NCBI GenBank assembly: GCA_024743405.1
Contig: JANSWP010000007.1
Span: 85,220 to 149,219 of the forward strand
Length of the DNA: 64,000 nucleotides
Source of the DNA: Bacteroidota bacterium
GTDB taxonomy: Bacteria; Bacteroidota; Bacteroidia; Chitinophagales; Saprospiraceae
Direction: 5' to 3'
Part shown: positions 10,701 through 18,827 of the stretch, one piece after another
How the letters are laid out: every line of letters begins with the position of its first letter
How positions within the stretch are numbered: position 1 is the first letter of the stretch
Made by a program: the position numbers and the translations under genes
Notes under the pieces: generated by a model
What the model saw: only the letters and a program-made list of their open reading frames with translations
Database searches by the model: none
Told to the model about the DNA's origin: nothing

Positions 10701-10795
10701 GTTTTGATCCAGAAATAGGTGTTGGTTCAGGGGTTGATAGAGGAATCTATCCACAAGCAAGATTCTATCTGATAGGTACGAATATTACTTTTTAA
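7715..10795 (+). CDS. susC: SusC/RagA-family TonB-dependent outer-membrane receptor
   Basis: 1026-residue TonB-linked outer-membrane channel that imports oligosaccharides with the SusD lipoprotein. Visible in order: signal peptide (about 1-22), carboxypeptidase-D regulatory-like domain (TISGVITDAETGDPLIGANV, about 25-95), the SusC signature VVIGYGVQKKSVVTGAI, the plug domain (MPVTRIEQSLQGRTSGV to DAASAAIYGARGANGVIII, about 130-225), then a long beta-barrel ending YLIGTNITF, as expected for a barrel. Length is normal for the family. The SusD gene follows after 66 bp. Specificity for beta-1,3-glucan is inferred from the GH16 and GH3 neighbours. Confidence 0.97.
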   Translation: MKFTKRAILFFFAIFSIVQLSAQQTISGVITDAETGDPLIGANVFIIGTSSGTITDIDGSYSITVPEGATEIEFSYTGFASQRITIGASNIIDIKLSAGELLEEVVVIGYGVQKKSVVTGAISQVKSDDLKDMPVTRIEQSLQGRTSGVRVTTNSGQPGAASQVRIRGTTTIGSSDPLYVVDGIIIGGGIDYLSQGDIESIEVLKDAASAAIYGARGANGVIIITTKKGKVGKPILNYNSYYGVQNPWRKLSLLNATEYATLLNEASAAAGESIRFEDPQSLGEGTDWQDAVFQEDAPIQNHDVSLSVANEVSNYYVSFSYFEQEGIVASDDSRYQRMTARFNSSHKITDRLTFGNTLGYTRTKSRGVSENSEFGSPLSRAINIDPITPLYETREEVLNSSVFQNFPVVSDENGIFGISELVTSEVVNPVAALNVAQGSGYSDKIVGSFYLDYKIAEGLNIRSTYGADLAFWGSEGFTPIHYLNATNFADKTGFGLSKANGLYWSLENVLSYDKTFGDHQFQAVLGNTVINNKGEGIGGAVQDIPVDNIDDASLAWPNDPSLQSFNGYEYEDKGLSYFGRLNYNFRQKYLISLVMRRDGSTKFGTNNKFGNFPSVSAGWIASEESFFPTNDVVKFLKIRGSWGVNGNDRIASDAFLATVSGNRTYTFGTGDALVNGVAPDAADNPDLKWEETTQVNIGLDMRLFKHWSLTFDYFDKQTNGMLLRVGVPGLFGNGGPIANVADLENKGYEFELTYSNNIGGLDLSLSGNLSHVKNKILFLTNEADFLVGQRYGPQGLEITRTTVGLPIGYLFGYQSDGLFQNQAQINAHINGDGNLLQPNAAPGDIKYIDFNNDGILDDEDRTIIGDPTPTWTYGFNLSLAYKGFDLLVFGQGVWGNEIYNVTRRFDLPMANYEASALGRWTGEGTSTDYPRLVMGDPNGNFNRSSDFFVQNGAFFRIKTLQLGYNIPQNVLSKVGIANAKFYVSGNNMFTFTDYKGFDPEIGVGSGVDRGIYPQARFYLIGTNITF

Positions 10796-10861
10796 TATTG
10801 ATTAACAACCTTTCGCGTTTTTTGATTTGAAAATTTAATTAACACATAGACATTATATAAA

Positions 10862-12397
10862 ATGAAAAATAATTTCTTAAAATATTTTATGCCTGTCGTC
10901 TTAATTCTAACCACTTTTTCCTGTGGTGAAGATTATTTGGAAGTCGATATTAGAGGTAAAGTTTTAACTCAAAATTTTTATCAAACGGAAGATGAACTAT
11001 TTCAGGGTTTGGTAGCAGTATACGATGTCTTAGGATGGCATGGAACCAATGGTTGGACGATGCAACAGGGTTTGCTTAATGCGGCATCTGATGACAACTA
11101 TGCGGGCGGAAGTGATGCTTCTGACCAACCTTCATGGGTCGCTTGGGATGAATTTACTTTAAGAGCAGATTTAGGTCCGCAAGAAGGGTTGTGGAATAAA
11201 AATTATGCGGGTATTCGCCGAGCTAATTTGATTTTGGAGAAACTTGGGGAGGCTCCAGTAGATGTGCCAGCGGCATTTATTTCTAGAGCTACTGCAGAGG
11301 CTAAGTTTTTACGTGCTTGGTTTTATTTTGATTTGGTACGCTTATTTGGGAATGTTCCATTATACACAGCACAAGTAAGTGTAGAGGATCTTAAAAATAT
11401 TCAGCAAGCAAGTCCAGCTGAAATATATACCCAAATTGAAAATGATTTGAGAGATGCTCATAGTACATTCGAGTTACCAGAAACCGTTGCTCCAGCAGAA
11501 ATTGGTAGAATAACTAAAGGGGCAGTTTCGACACTATGGGGTAAGGTGATATTATTCCAAAATGATGATGCTAAAATGAGTGAAGCGGCCTCTTTATTTG
11601 AAGAGGTAATCAATTCAGGACTTTACTCTTTAGAACCAAATTATGGTGATCTTTTCTTACGCCAAAGCGAATGGGGCCCAGAATCCATTTTCGAGATTCA
11701 GCATTCAGATAACAAACCTGGAGATTGGGGCTGTTGTTTTGCAGCTGGACCAAACGCAAATCCAACAGAAGGGAATTATGCGGTTCAATTTTATGGTATT
11801 AGAGATTATGTTGGACCTTCTTATGCACCGGGTTGGGGTTTTTGCCCTGTAAGTACAGAGTTGGTTGATTTTTTACAAAATGACCCTCGCTTTGAGCATT
11901 CGGTGATTGATGGTCAACAACTACAAAATCAAGCAGGAGCTAGTTATTCTGTTGGTTATCAAAATACAGATTATTTCATCAAAAAATATGCTCCAATTGC
12001 GGATAATCAAGCTTTGGATGGCGTAATTCCATTAGAATGGGCAGATAATGAGCGGATCATGCGATTAGCGGATGTTTATTTGATGGCAGCTGAAGCAATT
12101 GTTCGTTCAGGTGGTGATGAAAATACGGCAAGACAATACCTAAATAAGGTTCGTCAAAGAGTCTCTTTACAACCATTTCCAGGTTCTGTAAGTGGTGGTG
12201 CACTTTTAGAGGCTATTTATAATGAAAGACGAAAAGAATTAGCATTTGAGGGACACCGTTATTGGGATTTAGTTAGAACCGGACGGGCAAGTTCTGTATT
12301 AACTAATTTTACGGACGGCGTACATGAATATTTACCTATTCCTCAAATTGAAATTGATTTGACAGAAGGTCAATTGATTCAAAATCCAGGATATTAA
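10862..12397 (+). CDS. susD: SusD/RagB-family glycan-binding lipoprotein
   Basis: 511 residues. Lipoprotein signal with lipobox LTTFSCGED (Cys about residue 21), then a helical SusD fold with typical landmarks: YDVLG near residue 55, AEAKFLRAWFYFDLVRLFGN (about 140-160), and the C-terminal YLNKVRQRV and NERRKELAFEGHRYWDLVR motifs. It caps the SusC channel at the cell surface and binds the incoming glycan. It lies directly downstream of susC and is probably in the same transcript. Confidence 0.96.
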   Translation: MKNNFLKYFMPVVLILTTFSCGEDYLEVDIRGKVLTQNFYQTEDELFQGLVAVYDVLGWHGTNGWTMQQGLLNAASDDNYAGGSDASDQPSWVAWDEFTLRADLGPQEGLWNKNYAGIRRANLILEKLGEAPVDVPAAFISRATAEAKFLRAWFYFDLVRLFGNVPLYTAQVSVEDLKNIQQASPAEIYTQIENDLRDAHSTFELPETVAPAEIGRITKGAVSTLWGKVILFQNDDAKMSEAASLFEEVINSGLYSLEPNYGDLFLRQSEWGPESIFEIQHSDNKPGDWGCCFAAGPNANPTEGNYAVQFYGIRDYVGPSYAPGWGFCPVSTELVDFLQNDPRFEHSVIDGQQLQNQAGASYSVGYQNTDYFIKKYAPIADNQALDGVIPLEWADNERIMRLADVYLMAAEAIVRSGGDENTARQYLNKVRQRVSLQPFPGSVSGGALLEAIYNERRKELAFEGHRYWDLVRTGRASSVLTNFTDGVHEYLPIPQIEIDLTEGQLIQNPGY

Positions 12398-12479
12398 TAA
12401 ATTCAGAGATTCCAGTTATTAGTGCTAAACTAGTTTTTAGGAATGCTCTAAAATATACTGCAAAATAAATTTTTTGAAA

Positions 12480-13358
12480 ATGAATAATTTAAATAAAATT
12501 CTTAGTCTCTTGTTTTTGGGTTTAATAATAGGATGTAACCCACAAGAAGACGATAAAATTAACTTGGGAACACCACCTTCAAACGTCACTTTTGATGTTG
12601 TTCAAGGAGATAACCCAAATAGTTTTATTTTAAAAAATACAACACAAGGGACATTTATTCACCAATGGGATTTAGGCAATGGGGCTACTGCAGAGGGAGA
12701 AGAAGTAACAGCAGACTACCTTTTAAAAGGCACCTATACAATTACTTTATCAGCTTTTAATGAAGGTGGACGTGGAGAGGCTACTACTACAATTACGGTT
12801 GATGAAGATGCTCCAACTCCATGTTTAAAATCTGATCCGTTTTTTGAATTTTTAACTTCCAATTCTGCTCGAGCATGGGTAATGAACCCTGACGAAGTTG
12901 CCTATTGGGTGGGACCTACAGATGGCTCAGCTACTTGGTGGCAGAATGATCAAAACACGGTGGCCGAAAGACCTTGCGCTTTTGATGACGAATGGATTTT
13001 TGATGCGGATTGTGTAATGGAATATGACACTAAAGGAGACGTTTGGGCGGAAGATTATATGGGCTTTGATTTCGAATGCATCACTGATGCACAATTGAAT
13101 GATGGTCAAAAAGAGTGGGGTTCTGGAGTTCACTCATTTGCGGTTACTTCTGGAGGTGTTACTCAATTAACCATTACTGGTTTAGGAGCATTTATTGGTT
13201 TACCTAAGGTAGCGAATGGTGCAGAGGTAACTCAGCCTCAAATTGAGATAACTTATGACGTCATTAATTATGAAGAGCGCTCAGATCGTTATTACATGGA
13301 ATTAGAAATTAATATGGGAGCTGGAATATGGAGATTCCAATTAATTTCATATAAATAA
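12480..13358 (+). CDS. PKD-domain surface lipoprotein of the PUL
   Basis: 292 residues from the ATG; a TTG two codons upstream is in frame but less likely. Lipoprotein signal with lipobox LIIGCNPQ. A PKD domain (about 35-105, HQWDLGNGATAEG) is followed by a C-terminal domain rich in Trp and acidic residues (DPFFEFLTSNSARAWVMNP through the WRFQLISYK end). PKD lipoproteins in this position after susCD and before GH16 are typical of marine Bacteroidota laminarin loci, where they act as surface glycan-binding proteins. No catalytic motif is seen. It follows susD by 82 bp and is closed by a strong hairpin. Confidence 0.8.
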   Translation: MNNLNKILSLLFLGLIIGCNPQEDDKINLGTPPSNVTFDVVQGDNPNSFILKNTTQGTFIHQWDLGNGATAEGEEVTADYLLKGTYTITLSAFNEGGRGEATTTITVDEDAPTPCLKSDPFFEFLTSNSARAWVMNPDEVAYWVGPTDGSATWWQNDQNTVAERPCAFDDEWIFDADCVMEYDTKGDVWAEDYMGFDFECITDAQLNDGQKEWGSGVHSFAVTSGGVTQLTITGLGAFIGLPKVANGAEVTQPQIEITYDVINYEERSDRYYMELEINMGAGIWRFQLISYK

Positions 13359-13367
13359 GATTTAATT

Positions 13368-13408
13368 AAAGGATTGTTGATTGTAATAGCATCAGCAATC
13401 CTTTTTTT
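13368..13408 (+). terminator. Intrinsic terminator after the susCD-PKD operon
   Basis: Stem AAAGGATTG...CAATCCTTT, extended by an inner GAT/ATC pairing, followed by a T-run of seven. A convincing rho-independent terminator. Confidence 0.8.
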
Positions 13409-13459
13409 ATTCAAAGTTGTCTAGAGTTTTTGTATGGAGGCGAAAAGGCTTTCCTTTAG

Positions 13460-13622
13460 TAGACTTGTTTCTAAATAACAAATTGTTACATGAAAATATC
13501 TTTTTCCCTCATACTTTCGCTTTTTCTTGCCCCGTACCTTTGGGTACGAAGCTTAAAAAGAGCCTCGTCTGAGAAAAAAAACTAAATTTCATATATTCAA
13601 TTCTCATGTAGGAACAAGCCTA
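13460..13622. repeat. Palindromic intergenic element, copy 1 (163 bp)
   Basis: One long imperfect inverted repeat. Outer arms: tagacttgtttct / rc ctaggcttgttcct. The centre at 13533-13548 is a perfect 6-bp stem CGTACC/GGTACG with loop TTTG, and the element midpoint coincides with the stem-loop midpoint. A GCCTCGTCTG motif at the right of the hub is shared with copy 3. Confidence 0.75.
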
Positions 13623-13692
13623 GTCAATGTGAGAAATTTAGATATTCTATAAAACAATCCTCTAATCATCGAGATAATAAATTAACCGTAAA

Positions 13693-14870
13693 ATGAACGT
13701 ATTTTCAATTAAGACAATGATTATTAGTAGTTTCTTTTTTTCCTTTTATTAACTGCTTGCGGTGATGATAGTGGAAACGGTAACACTAACCCAACTCTTC
13801 CTACTATTTCAATTAATCCTATTTCAAAATTTGAAGGGGATGATCAAACTAGTTTTGAATTTAAGCTTCGTTTATCCCAAGTAAGTGATTCTGCTGTCAG
13901 TGTTGATTTTTCGACAGTAGGAGGTACAGCTGGTGCAGAAGATGACTTTATCTCTCAGGCAGGAACTTTAACTTTTTTATCTGGTGAACAGGATAAAAGT
14001 ATTTTTATTGAAATCGTAACGGATATTATTAGGGAGCAGGATGAAGAATTTAAAGTAGTCTTATCGAATCCTCAAAATGCCACCTTGAATACGGTTGAAG
14101 CTATCGGAACGATTCGTAATGATGATACTTTTGTAGATGTACCGGAAGATGGATATATAACTCCAGAAGAATATACAGGATGGACAAAAATATGGGCAGA
14201 TGAATTCGAGGGAACACAAATTAACTCTAGTAATTGGACACATGAATTAGGAGATCATGGTTGGGGAAATAATGAGCTTCAGAATTATACAAATAGCTCT
14301 GAGAATTCCTATGTGAGTGATGGGAAGTTATTCATTGAAGCAAAAAAAGTTGGTTCAGGATACACTTCTGCACGAATGATTACTGCTAACAAATTTGATT
14401 TTGTGCACGGTCGGGTAGACATTCGGGCACAATTGCCCAAAGGACAAGGAGTATGGCCAGCCTTATGGATGTTGGGAGCTAATTTTTTTGATATTGGATG
14501 GCCACAATGTGGTGAAATTGATATTATGGAAATAGTTGGTCACGAACCTGATAATTTACATGGTACTATCCATTGGGATCAGAATGGACATGCGAGCTTT
14601 GGAGGAAGTACTAAATTAAGCGATGGTGACTTTAGTGATGAATTTCATGTTTTTACTATTATTTGGGATAATCAAGATATTGAGTGGTATTTGGATGATG
14701 TCCAGTACCACAATGCTGACGTATCTCCTGCTGCTTTGAGCGAATTTCATAAAAATTTCTTTTTTATCTTCAATGTTGCCGTCGGTGGCAATTGGCCTGG
14801 TTCGCCTGATGGATCTACTGTTTTCCCACAACAAATGATTGTGGATTATATCCGTGTTTTTCAGCAATAG
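13693..14870 (+). CDS. GH16 endo-beta-1,3-glucanase (laminarinase-like) lipoprotein with Calx-beta domain; apparent -1 frameshift
   Basis: Endo-acting glycoside hydrolase family 16. From the ATG the frame gives the start of a lipoprotein signal (MNVFSIKTMIISSFFF) and hits a stop. A single extra T in the seven-T run at 13735-13741 restores LLLTACGDD, a perfect lipobox, and an open frame to the end. After the signal comes a Calx-beta domain (about 35-140, ending GTIRNDD), then GH16 with the catalytic box GEIDIMEI (nucleophile and acid/base Glu about 275 and 280 in the corrected numbering). Without correction only an internal start could be used, losing the export signal. Sequencing error, phase variation or recent decay are all possible. 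It is followed by a strong terminator. Confidence 0.85.
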
Positions 14871-14881
14871 AGCGTAAATAG

Positions 14882-14923
14882 AAATTGAAAGCCCATAGGT
14901 TTATAGGTGGGCTTTCAATTTAT
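14882..14923 (+). terminator. Strong hairpin after GH16
   Basis: Perfect 14-bp stem AAATTGAAAGCCCA / TGGGCTTTCAATTT with a 12-nt loop; AT-rich ends serve as the U-tract. Confidence 0.8.
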
Positions 14924-15006
14924 GCCATTAACAAGCTGGCTTCTGGCTTGTGGTTTTCTTAATGCACTTATTTTCAGTGTGTTATAATAAAAAATTTGAT
15001 GAAAAA

Positions 15007-17289
15007 ATGAATCAATCTACCAACTGGATTCTGGTCATTCCTTTGTTTTTATTATTAGTTTTTTCTGTGGAAAATTGCACGGATAGTAACGCCCAAAGTA
15101 ATATAAATGGATCTGCGGAAATAGACATTCAACGGAAAGTAAAAGACTTAATGTCTAAGTTAACATTGGAGGATAAAGTGGGAGAAATGACCCAATTATC
15201 TATTGACGTAATTTCGAAAGGATCCCCTTTTAATTTATCAGAACCTCATACTTTAGATACAGAAAAGCTAAAGAAGGTGATTGTTGACCTCAGAGTTGGT
15301 TCTATTATGAATGTTGGCGGACATGCCTATGACAGAGAGCATTGGGAGCAAATTATTACCAAGGTTCAAAAGATGGCAATGGAGGAGAAAGAATCAGGTA
15401 TACCTGTGCTTTATGGAATTGATGCGATTCATGGAGCTAACTATACTCATAGTTCAGTTTTATTCCCACAGCAAATTGGAATGGCTGCCACTTGGAACAC
15501 TGATCTAGTTCGAAAAATAGGAGAAATAACGGCATATGAAACTCGAGCTTCAGGTATTCCTTGGAATTTTTCTCCAATTTTAGATTTGGGCAGAGACCCT
15601 CGGTGGCCCAGATTGTGGGAGACCTTTGGAGAAGATGTTTATTTAGCTTCTCAAATGGGTAAATCTTTAATTGAAGGCTACCAAGGGGATAGTATATCTG
15701 GAAAAAGAAAGGTAGCTGCTTGTATGAAACATTTCCTAGGTTATTCCTGCACGGTAAGTGGAAAGGATAGAACCCAAGCTTGGATTCCGGAAAGACAATT
15801 ACAAGAGTACTTTGTGCCAACTTTTCAGACGGCAATTTATGCAGGTGCCAAAACCGTTATGATTAATTCAGGAGAGATGAATGGCATTCCTGTTCACTGT
15901 AACCCCAAAATTCTAAAAGATTTACTTCGTGACCAGATGGGATTTAAGGGATTAGCTGTAACAGACTGGGAAGATGTTGCTTATTTAGCAAGTAGACATA
16001 AAGTGGCAAAGAATAATAAAGATGCAATTCGATTAGCTATAAACGCAGGTATAGATATGGCCATGGTTCCAGTCGATACTAGATTTCCAATATTATTGAA
16101 AGAATTGGTAGAGGAGGGGTTGGTTCCTTTGTCTCGAATTAATGAAGCAGTCGAACGTATTTTGACATTAAAGTTTGAATTAGGTTTATTTGAAAATCCA
16201 TACTTTAATTATGATGATTATGAGGAATTTGGATCATTCGAAAACATTGAAATTGCTTACCAGGCTGCACTAGAGAGTCAAACTCTTTTGAAGAATGATA
16301 ATAAGACCTTGCCTCTTTCAAAGAATAAAAAAGTATTAGTCACAGGATTGACTTCTAACTCAATCACAGCACTCAACGGTGGATGGAGTCGCACTTGGCA
16401 GGGAGCTGAAGAAAAGTATCATACTGATGGAAAACCAACCATTTTGGGAGCCATTGAATCTAAAATTGGAAAAGAAAATGTCATTTACGAAAGTGAAAAA
16501 GATTTGCGAAGAGTCAAAGCTGCTGCTACAAAGGCAGATGTGGCAATAGTTTGTATTGGCGAAATGCCTTACGCTGAAAAATCTGGAGATATTGATGATT
16601 TAGATTTGACTAAAAACCATATTGATTTAGTAAAAACAGTAGCTATCACTGGAACTCCTGTAATAATTGTATTGGCAGAGGGGCGCCCACGGATTTTTAG
16701 AGAGGCAGAACCTTTAGCAAAAGCAGTTTTGATGAGTTATTTGCCAGGGAATGAAGGAGGACGAGCAGTTGCAGATATTCTGTTTGGAGATTATAATCCG
16801 AATGGAAAATTAAGTATTACTTATCCGAGATATTCCAACTCCTTATTGCCGTATGACCATAAACATACAGATCGGTTTAATCGAGATTATAGCTGGAAAG
16901 GATACAATCCTCAGTGGGGATTTGGGCATGGCTTGAGTTATACTACCTTTAAATATTCAGATTTAAAATTAAATCCAGAGATTTTGACGGATTTGGAACC
17001 TATTACCATTTCTATAGTGGTTACTAATACAGGAAATAGGGATGGTAAGGAGGTCGTTCAATTATATGTTTCTGATAAAGTGGCAAGCATCACTCCTCCT
17101 GTGAAAAGATTGAGAGGTTTTAAAAAGATTGACCTAAAGATAGGCGAAAGTAAAACGGTGGTATTTAATATTGACGCAGATGATATTGCGTTTGTAGGTA
17201 TTGAAAATCAATGGATTACAGAACCTGGAGTCTTCGGCATTCAAATAAAAGATTTAAGGTCCAATTTCGAGTATAAAACTAAAAATTGA
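15007..17289 (+). CDS. bglX: GH3 beta-glucosidase
   Basis: 760 residues from the chosen ATG. An in-frame start 57 bases upstream would place a polar segment before the signal peptide, so it was rejected. N-terminal signal region (WILVIPLFLLLVFSV). GH3 N-terminal TIM barrel with GIDAIHGANYTHSSVLFPQQ-type motif, KHFLGYS, and the nucleophile in GLAVTDWEDVAYL (Asp320). The second alpha/beta domain carries KNDNKTLPLSKN, and the C-terminal fibronectin-III-like domain begins near VVTNTGNRDGKEVVQLYVS. This is the usual BglX-type three-domain order. It would release glucose from oligosaccharides made by GH16. The symbol is by family resemblance. It is the last gene of the PUL. Confidence 0.92.
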   Translation: MNQSTNWILVIPLFLLLVFSVENCTDSNAQSNINGSAEIDIQRKVKDLMSKLTLEDKVGEMTQLSIDVISKGSPFNLSEPHTLDTEKLKKVIVDLRVGSIMNVGGHAYDREHWEQIITKVQKMAMEEKESGIPVLYGIDAIHGANYTHSSVLFPQQIGMAATWNTDLVRKIGEITAYETRASGIPWNFSPILDLGRDPRWPRLWETFGEDVYLASQMGKSLIEGYQGDSISGKRKVAACMKHFLGYSCTVSGKDRTQAWIPERQLQEYFVPTFQTAIYAGAKTVMINSGEMNGIPVHCNPKILKDLLRDQMGFKGLAVTDWEDVAYLASRHKVAKNNKDAIRLAINAGIDMAMVPVDTRFPILLKELVEEGLVPLSRINEAVERILTLKFELGLFENPYFNYDDYEEFGSFENIEIAYQAALESQTLLKNDNKTLPLSKNKKVLVTGLTSNSITALNGGWSRTWQGAEEKYHTDGKPTILGAIESKIGKENVIYESEKDLRRVKAAATKADVAIVCIGEMPYAEKSGDIDDLDLTKNHIDLVKTVAITGTPVIIVLAEGRPRIFREAEPLAKAVLMSYLPGNEGGRAVADILFGDYNPNGKLSITYPRYSNSLLPYDHKHTDRFNRDYSWKGYNPQWGFGHGLSYTTFKYSDLKLNPEILTDLEPITISIVVTNTGNRDGKEVVQLYVSDKVASITPPVKRLRGFKKIDLKIGESKTVVFNIDADDIAFVGIENQWITEPGVFGIQIKDLRSNFEYKTKN

Positions 17290-17318
17290 TTTTTTTAGTT
17301 TTTATGACAAAATAAACG

Positions 17319-17348
17319 AGGGGAATTGGTAAGTCAATTCCCCTTTTT
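17319..17348 (+). terminator. Intrinsic terminator after GH3
   Basis: Stem AGGGGAATTG / CAATTCCCCT with a 6-nt loop and trailing T-run: a clear rho-independent terminator closing the PUL. Confidence 0.88.
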
Positions 17349-17371
17349 GTTTTTAACTTGCGCAAATATTA

Positions 17372-17404
17372 GTTCAATCTTGTTCAAATTATGTTCAACA
17401 TAAT
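17372..17404. promoter_or_regulatory. Three phased GTTCAA repeats ending in a 17-bp perfect palindrome
   Basis: GTTCAA occurs at 17372, 17382 and 17393, 10 and 11 bp apart, so on one face of the helix. The last lies within the palindrome ATTATGTT-C-AACATAAT (17388-17404). It looks like a regulator site upstream of the small T9SS gene, but the regulator is unknown. Confidence 0.35.
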
Positions 17405-17626
17405 AGTTCTAAAAAATTGTAATTATTACGGAAATGAGTTTCAATAATTAGAGCCTCAAATTCTGACTGATCCTTTTTTTAGAAACTATTCATGCGGTTA
17501 AAATAAAAATTTGATTGCAATTTTTCTTTCAACATTTATGCAAATCAATGTACGGTACACTCCTAAGACCGCATAATCCCTTGAACACTCAATGAATTGA
17601 TTCTGAACAACAAAATTTTTATTTTT

Positions 17627-18433
17627 ATGAAAAAATTTATTACACTTTTCTTTTGTCTTATCACAGTTTCTTTAATGTTTGGTCAAGTTTGCGAACCAGA
17701 TGAAACCTATGCTGACACAACTGGTGTTTTTCCACCGCCTTTTGATATCGATTCATGTCCAGATTGTGGAATAACGGACACTGCTTGTATCGGCAATGAT
17801 TATGTTTTTATTTTTACTATCGCCGTTGGAGAAACGATTGAGATAGTACCTGGTTTTCCTCAAGCATTGGATTCTGTAGTCGTACTTGATATTACGGGGT
17901 TGCCAGTAGGAATAAATTATGCTTGTAATCCAAGTAGTTGTGTTTTCCCACAGCAGTTTTTGGGATGTGCTATTTTGAGTGGGATTCCGACTGCCGCAAA
18001 TGCCCCTGGTGATTATTCATTAGAGATTTCTACAGAAGTATATACAGGAGGAAGCCCTTTACCGATTCCGATTACTTTTCCAAATGCCTTAATTGCTCCA
18101 GGAGAGTACATTTTGCGATTAGAAGCTGATGGACACCCAAACTGTTTAGTTGGCACCAATGATATTCTTGAAAGTCAAGTAGAATTGAAGAATGTTCCTA
18201 ATCCAACAAATGGTTGGACACAAATTCAAATTTCCTCTCAGATAAGTGGTGATTTTGAATTGAATGTGGTTGATTTGATGGGAAAAAGTATATATACCGA
18301 AAAGATAAAAGTAAATGAAGGAAATAACTACTTTGATTTTGATGGGACGGATCTTCCTGATGGAATATACATTTATTCGATTGGAAATAATCTAGGGGTA
18401 GTCTCTAAGAAAATGATTATCAATAAGAGGTAA
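17627..18433 (+). CDS. Small secreted protein with T9SS sorting domain
   Basis: 268 residues from the ATG just before the signal peptide (MKKFITLFFCLITVSLMFGQ). The mature part starts VCEPDETYADTTGVFPPPF, contains several Cys (SCPDCGITDTACIG, CNPSSCVF) and reads as a beta-rich, Ig-like domain of unknown function. The last 75 residues (NVPNPTNGWTQIQIS to KKMIINKR) are a type A T9SS sorting domain. It is not part of the PUL by transcription, since a terminator precedes it. Role unknown; a surface or released protein is the safe call. Confidence 0.72.
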   Translation: MKKFITLFFCLITVSLMFGQVCEPDETYADTTGVFPPPFDIDSCPDCGITDTACIGNDYVFIFTIAVGETIEIVPGFPQALDSVVVLDITGLPVGINYACNPSSCVFPQQFLGCAILSGIPTAANAPGDYSLEISTEVYTGGSPLPIPITFPNALIAPGEYILRLEADGHPNCLVGTNDILESQVELKNVPNPTNGWTQIQISSQISGDFELNVVDLMGKSIYTEKIKVNEGNNYFDFDGTDLPDGIYIYSIGNNLGVVSKKMIINKR

Positions 18434-18448
18434 TTAATTTCGAAACCC

Positions 18449-18610
18449 TTAGTAACGACTAAAGAATATCTCCGACATTTGCCTATGTATCTTTTGAATT
18501 ATTGCAGCGTTAAAAATACTCGCTGATGCCCTGCATCACCTGTGTTTTTTGCCTTGCTAAAATTAAAAATCTACTATTTCAAATTGCCTGACTTATTTTT
18601 TACTCGTTAA
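18449..18610. repeat. Palindromic intergenic element, copy 2 (about 162 bp)
   Basis: Outer arms TTAGTAACGACTAAA / rc TTAACGAGTAAA. Hub GCGTTAAAAATACTCGC is shared with the other copies; the apex is GATGC-CCT-GCATC at 18525-18537, at the element centre. The right arm (cttgctaaaatt...caaattg) matches the left arm of the copy at 63820 in reverse. It abuts copy 3, the two sharing the TAA border. Confidence 0.7.
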
Positions 18611-18773
18611 GTGCTTGGACAGAAATAACTTACACACATTATGACGGACTATTTTTTCATCATATTTCGTTAAAAATGCTCGCCATATCTAAGGATATGC
18701 CTGTGCTTTTTGCCTCGTCTGGCAAAAAAATAGTTTTCGTCAAATATGGAACTTATTTCTGTCCAAGCACTTA
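18608..18773. repeat. Palindromic intergenic element, copy 3 (166 bp)
   Basis: Terminal inverted repeats of about 23 bp (TAAGTGCTTGGACAGAAATA, one mismatch further in). Inner arms also pair (GACGGACTATTTTTT with rc GACGAAAACTATTTTTTT). The exact centre at 18684-18699 is stem CATATC/GATATG with loop TAAG. Same length as copies 4 and 6, with a different arm sequence. Confidence 0.85.
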
Positions 18774-18793
18774 CTTATCCTCTTTTCATTAAT

Positions 18794-18827
18794 GAACGAT
18801 GAATTACCGAGTGGTGGTTCATCGTTC
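18794..18827. other. Perfect 10-bp hairpin in the intergenic region
   Basis: gaacgatgaa / ttcatcgttc with a 14-nt loop, about 295 bp before the subtilase gene. No T-run follows; function unknown. Confidence 0.4.

Larger units (their letters stand above)
13359..13692. other. Gap between PKD lipoprotein and GH16 gene
   Basis: Holds the terminator and one palindromic element. Nothing coding is seen. The GH16 promoter must lie in the element or in the 70 bases after it. Confidence 0.5.
17290..17626. other. Gap between GH3 and a T9SS protein gene
   Basis: Contains the PUL terminator and a palindrome with phased GTTCAA repeats (listed separately). Otherwise nothing recognisable. Confidence 0.5.

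Noticed and set aside
13693..14870. Calling the GH16 gene an established pseudogene
   Set aside because: A single homopolymer base is the only fault and the rest is intact, so error or phase variation is at least as likely.
14950..15006. Earlier start of the GH3 gene
   Set aside because: Adds 19 residues ahead of the signal segment; the later ATG gives normal signal-peptide geometry.
15437..15835. 132-codon minus-strand frame within GH3
   Set aside because: Antisense shadow of a well-conserved enzyme; no recognisable domain.
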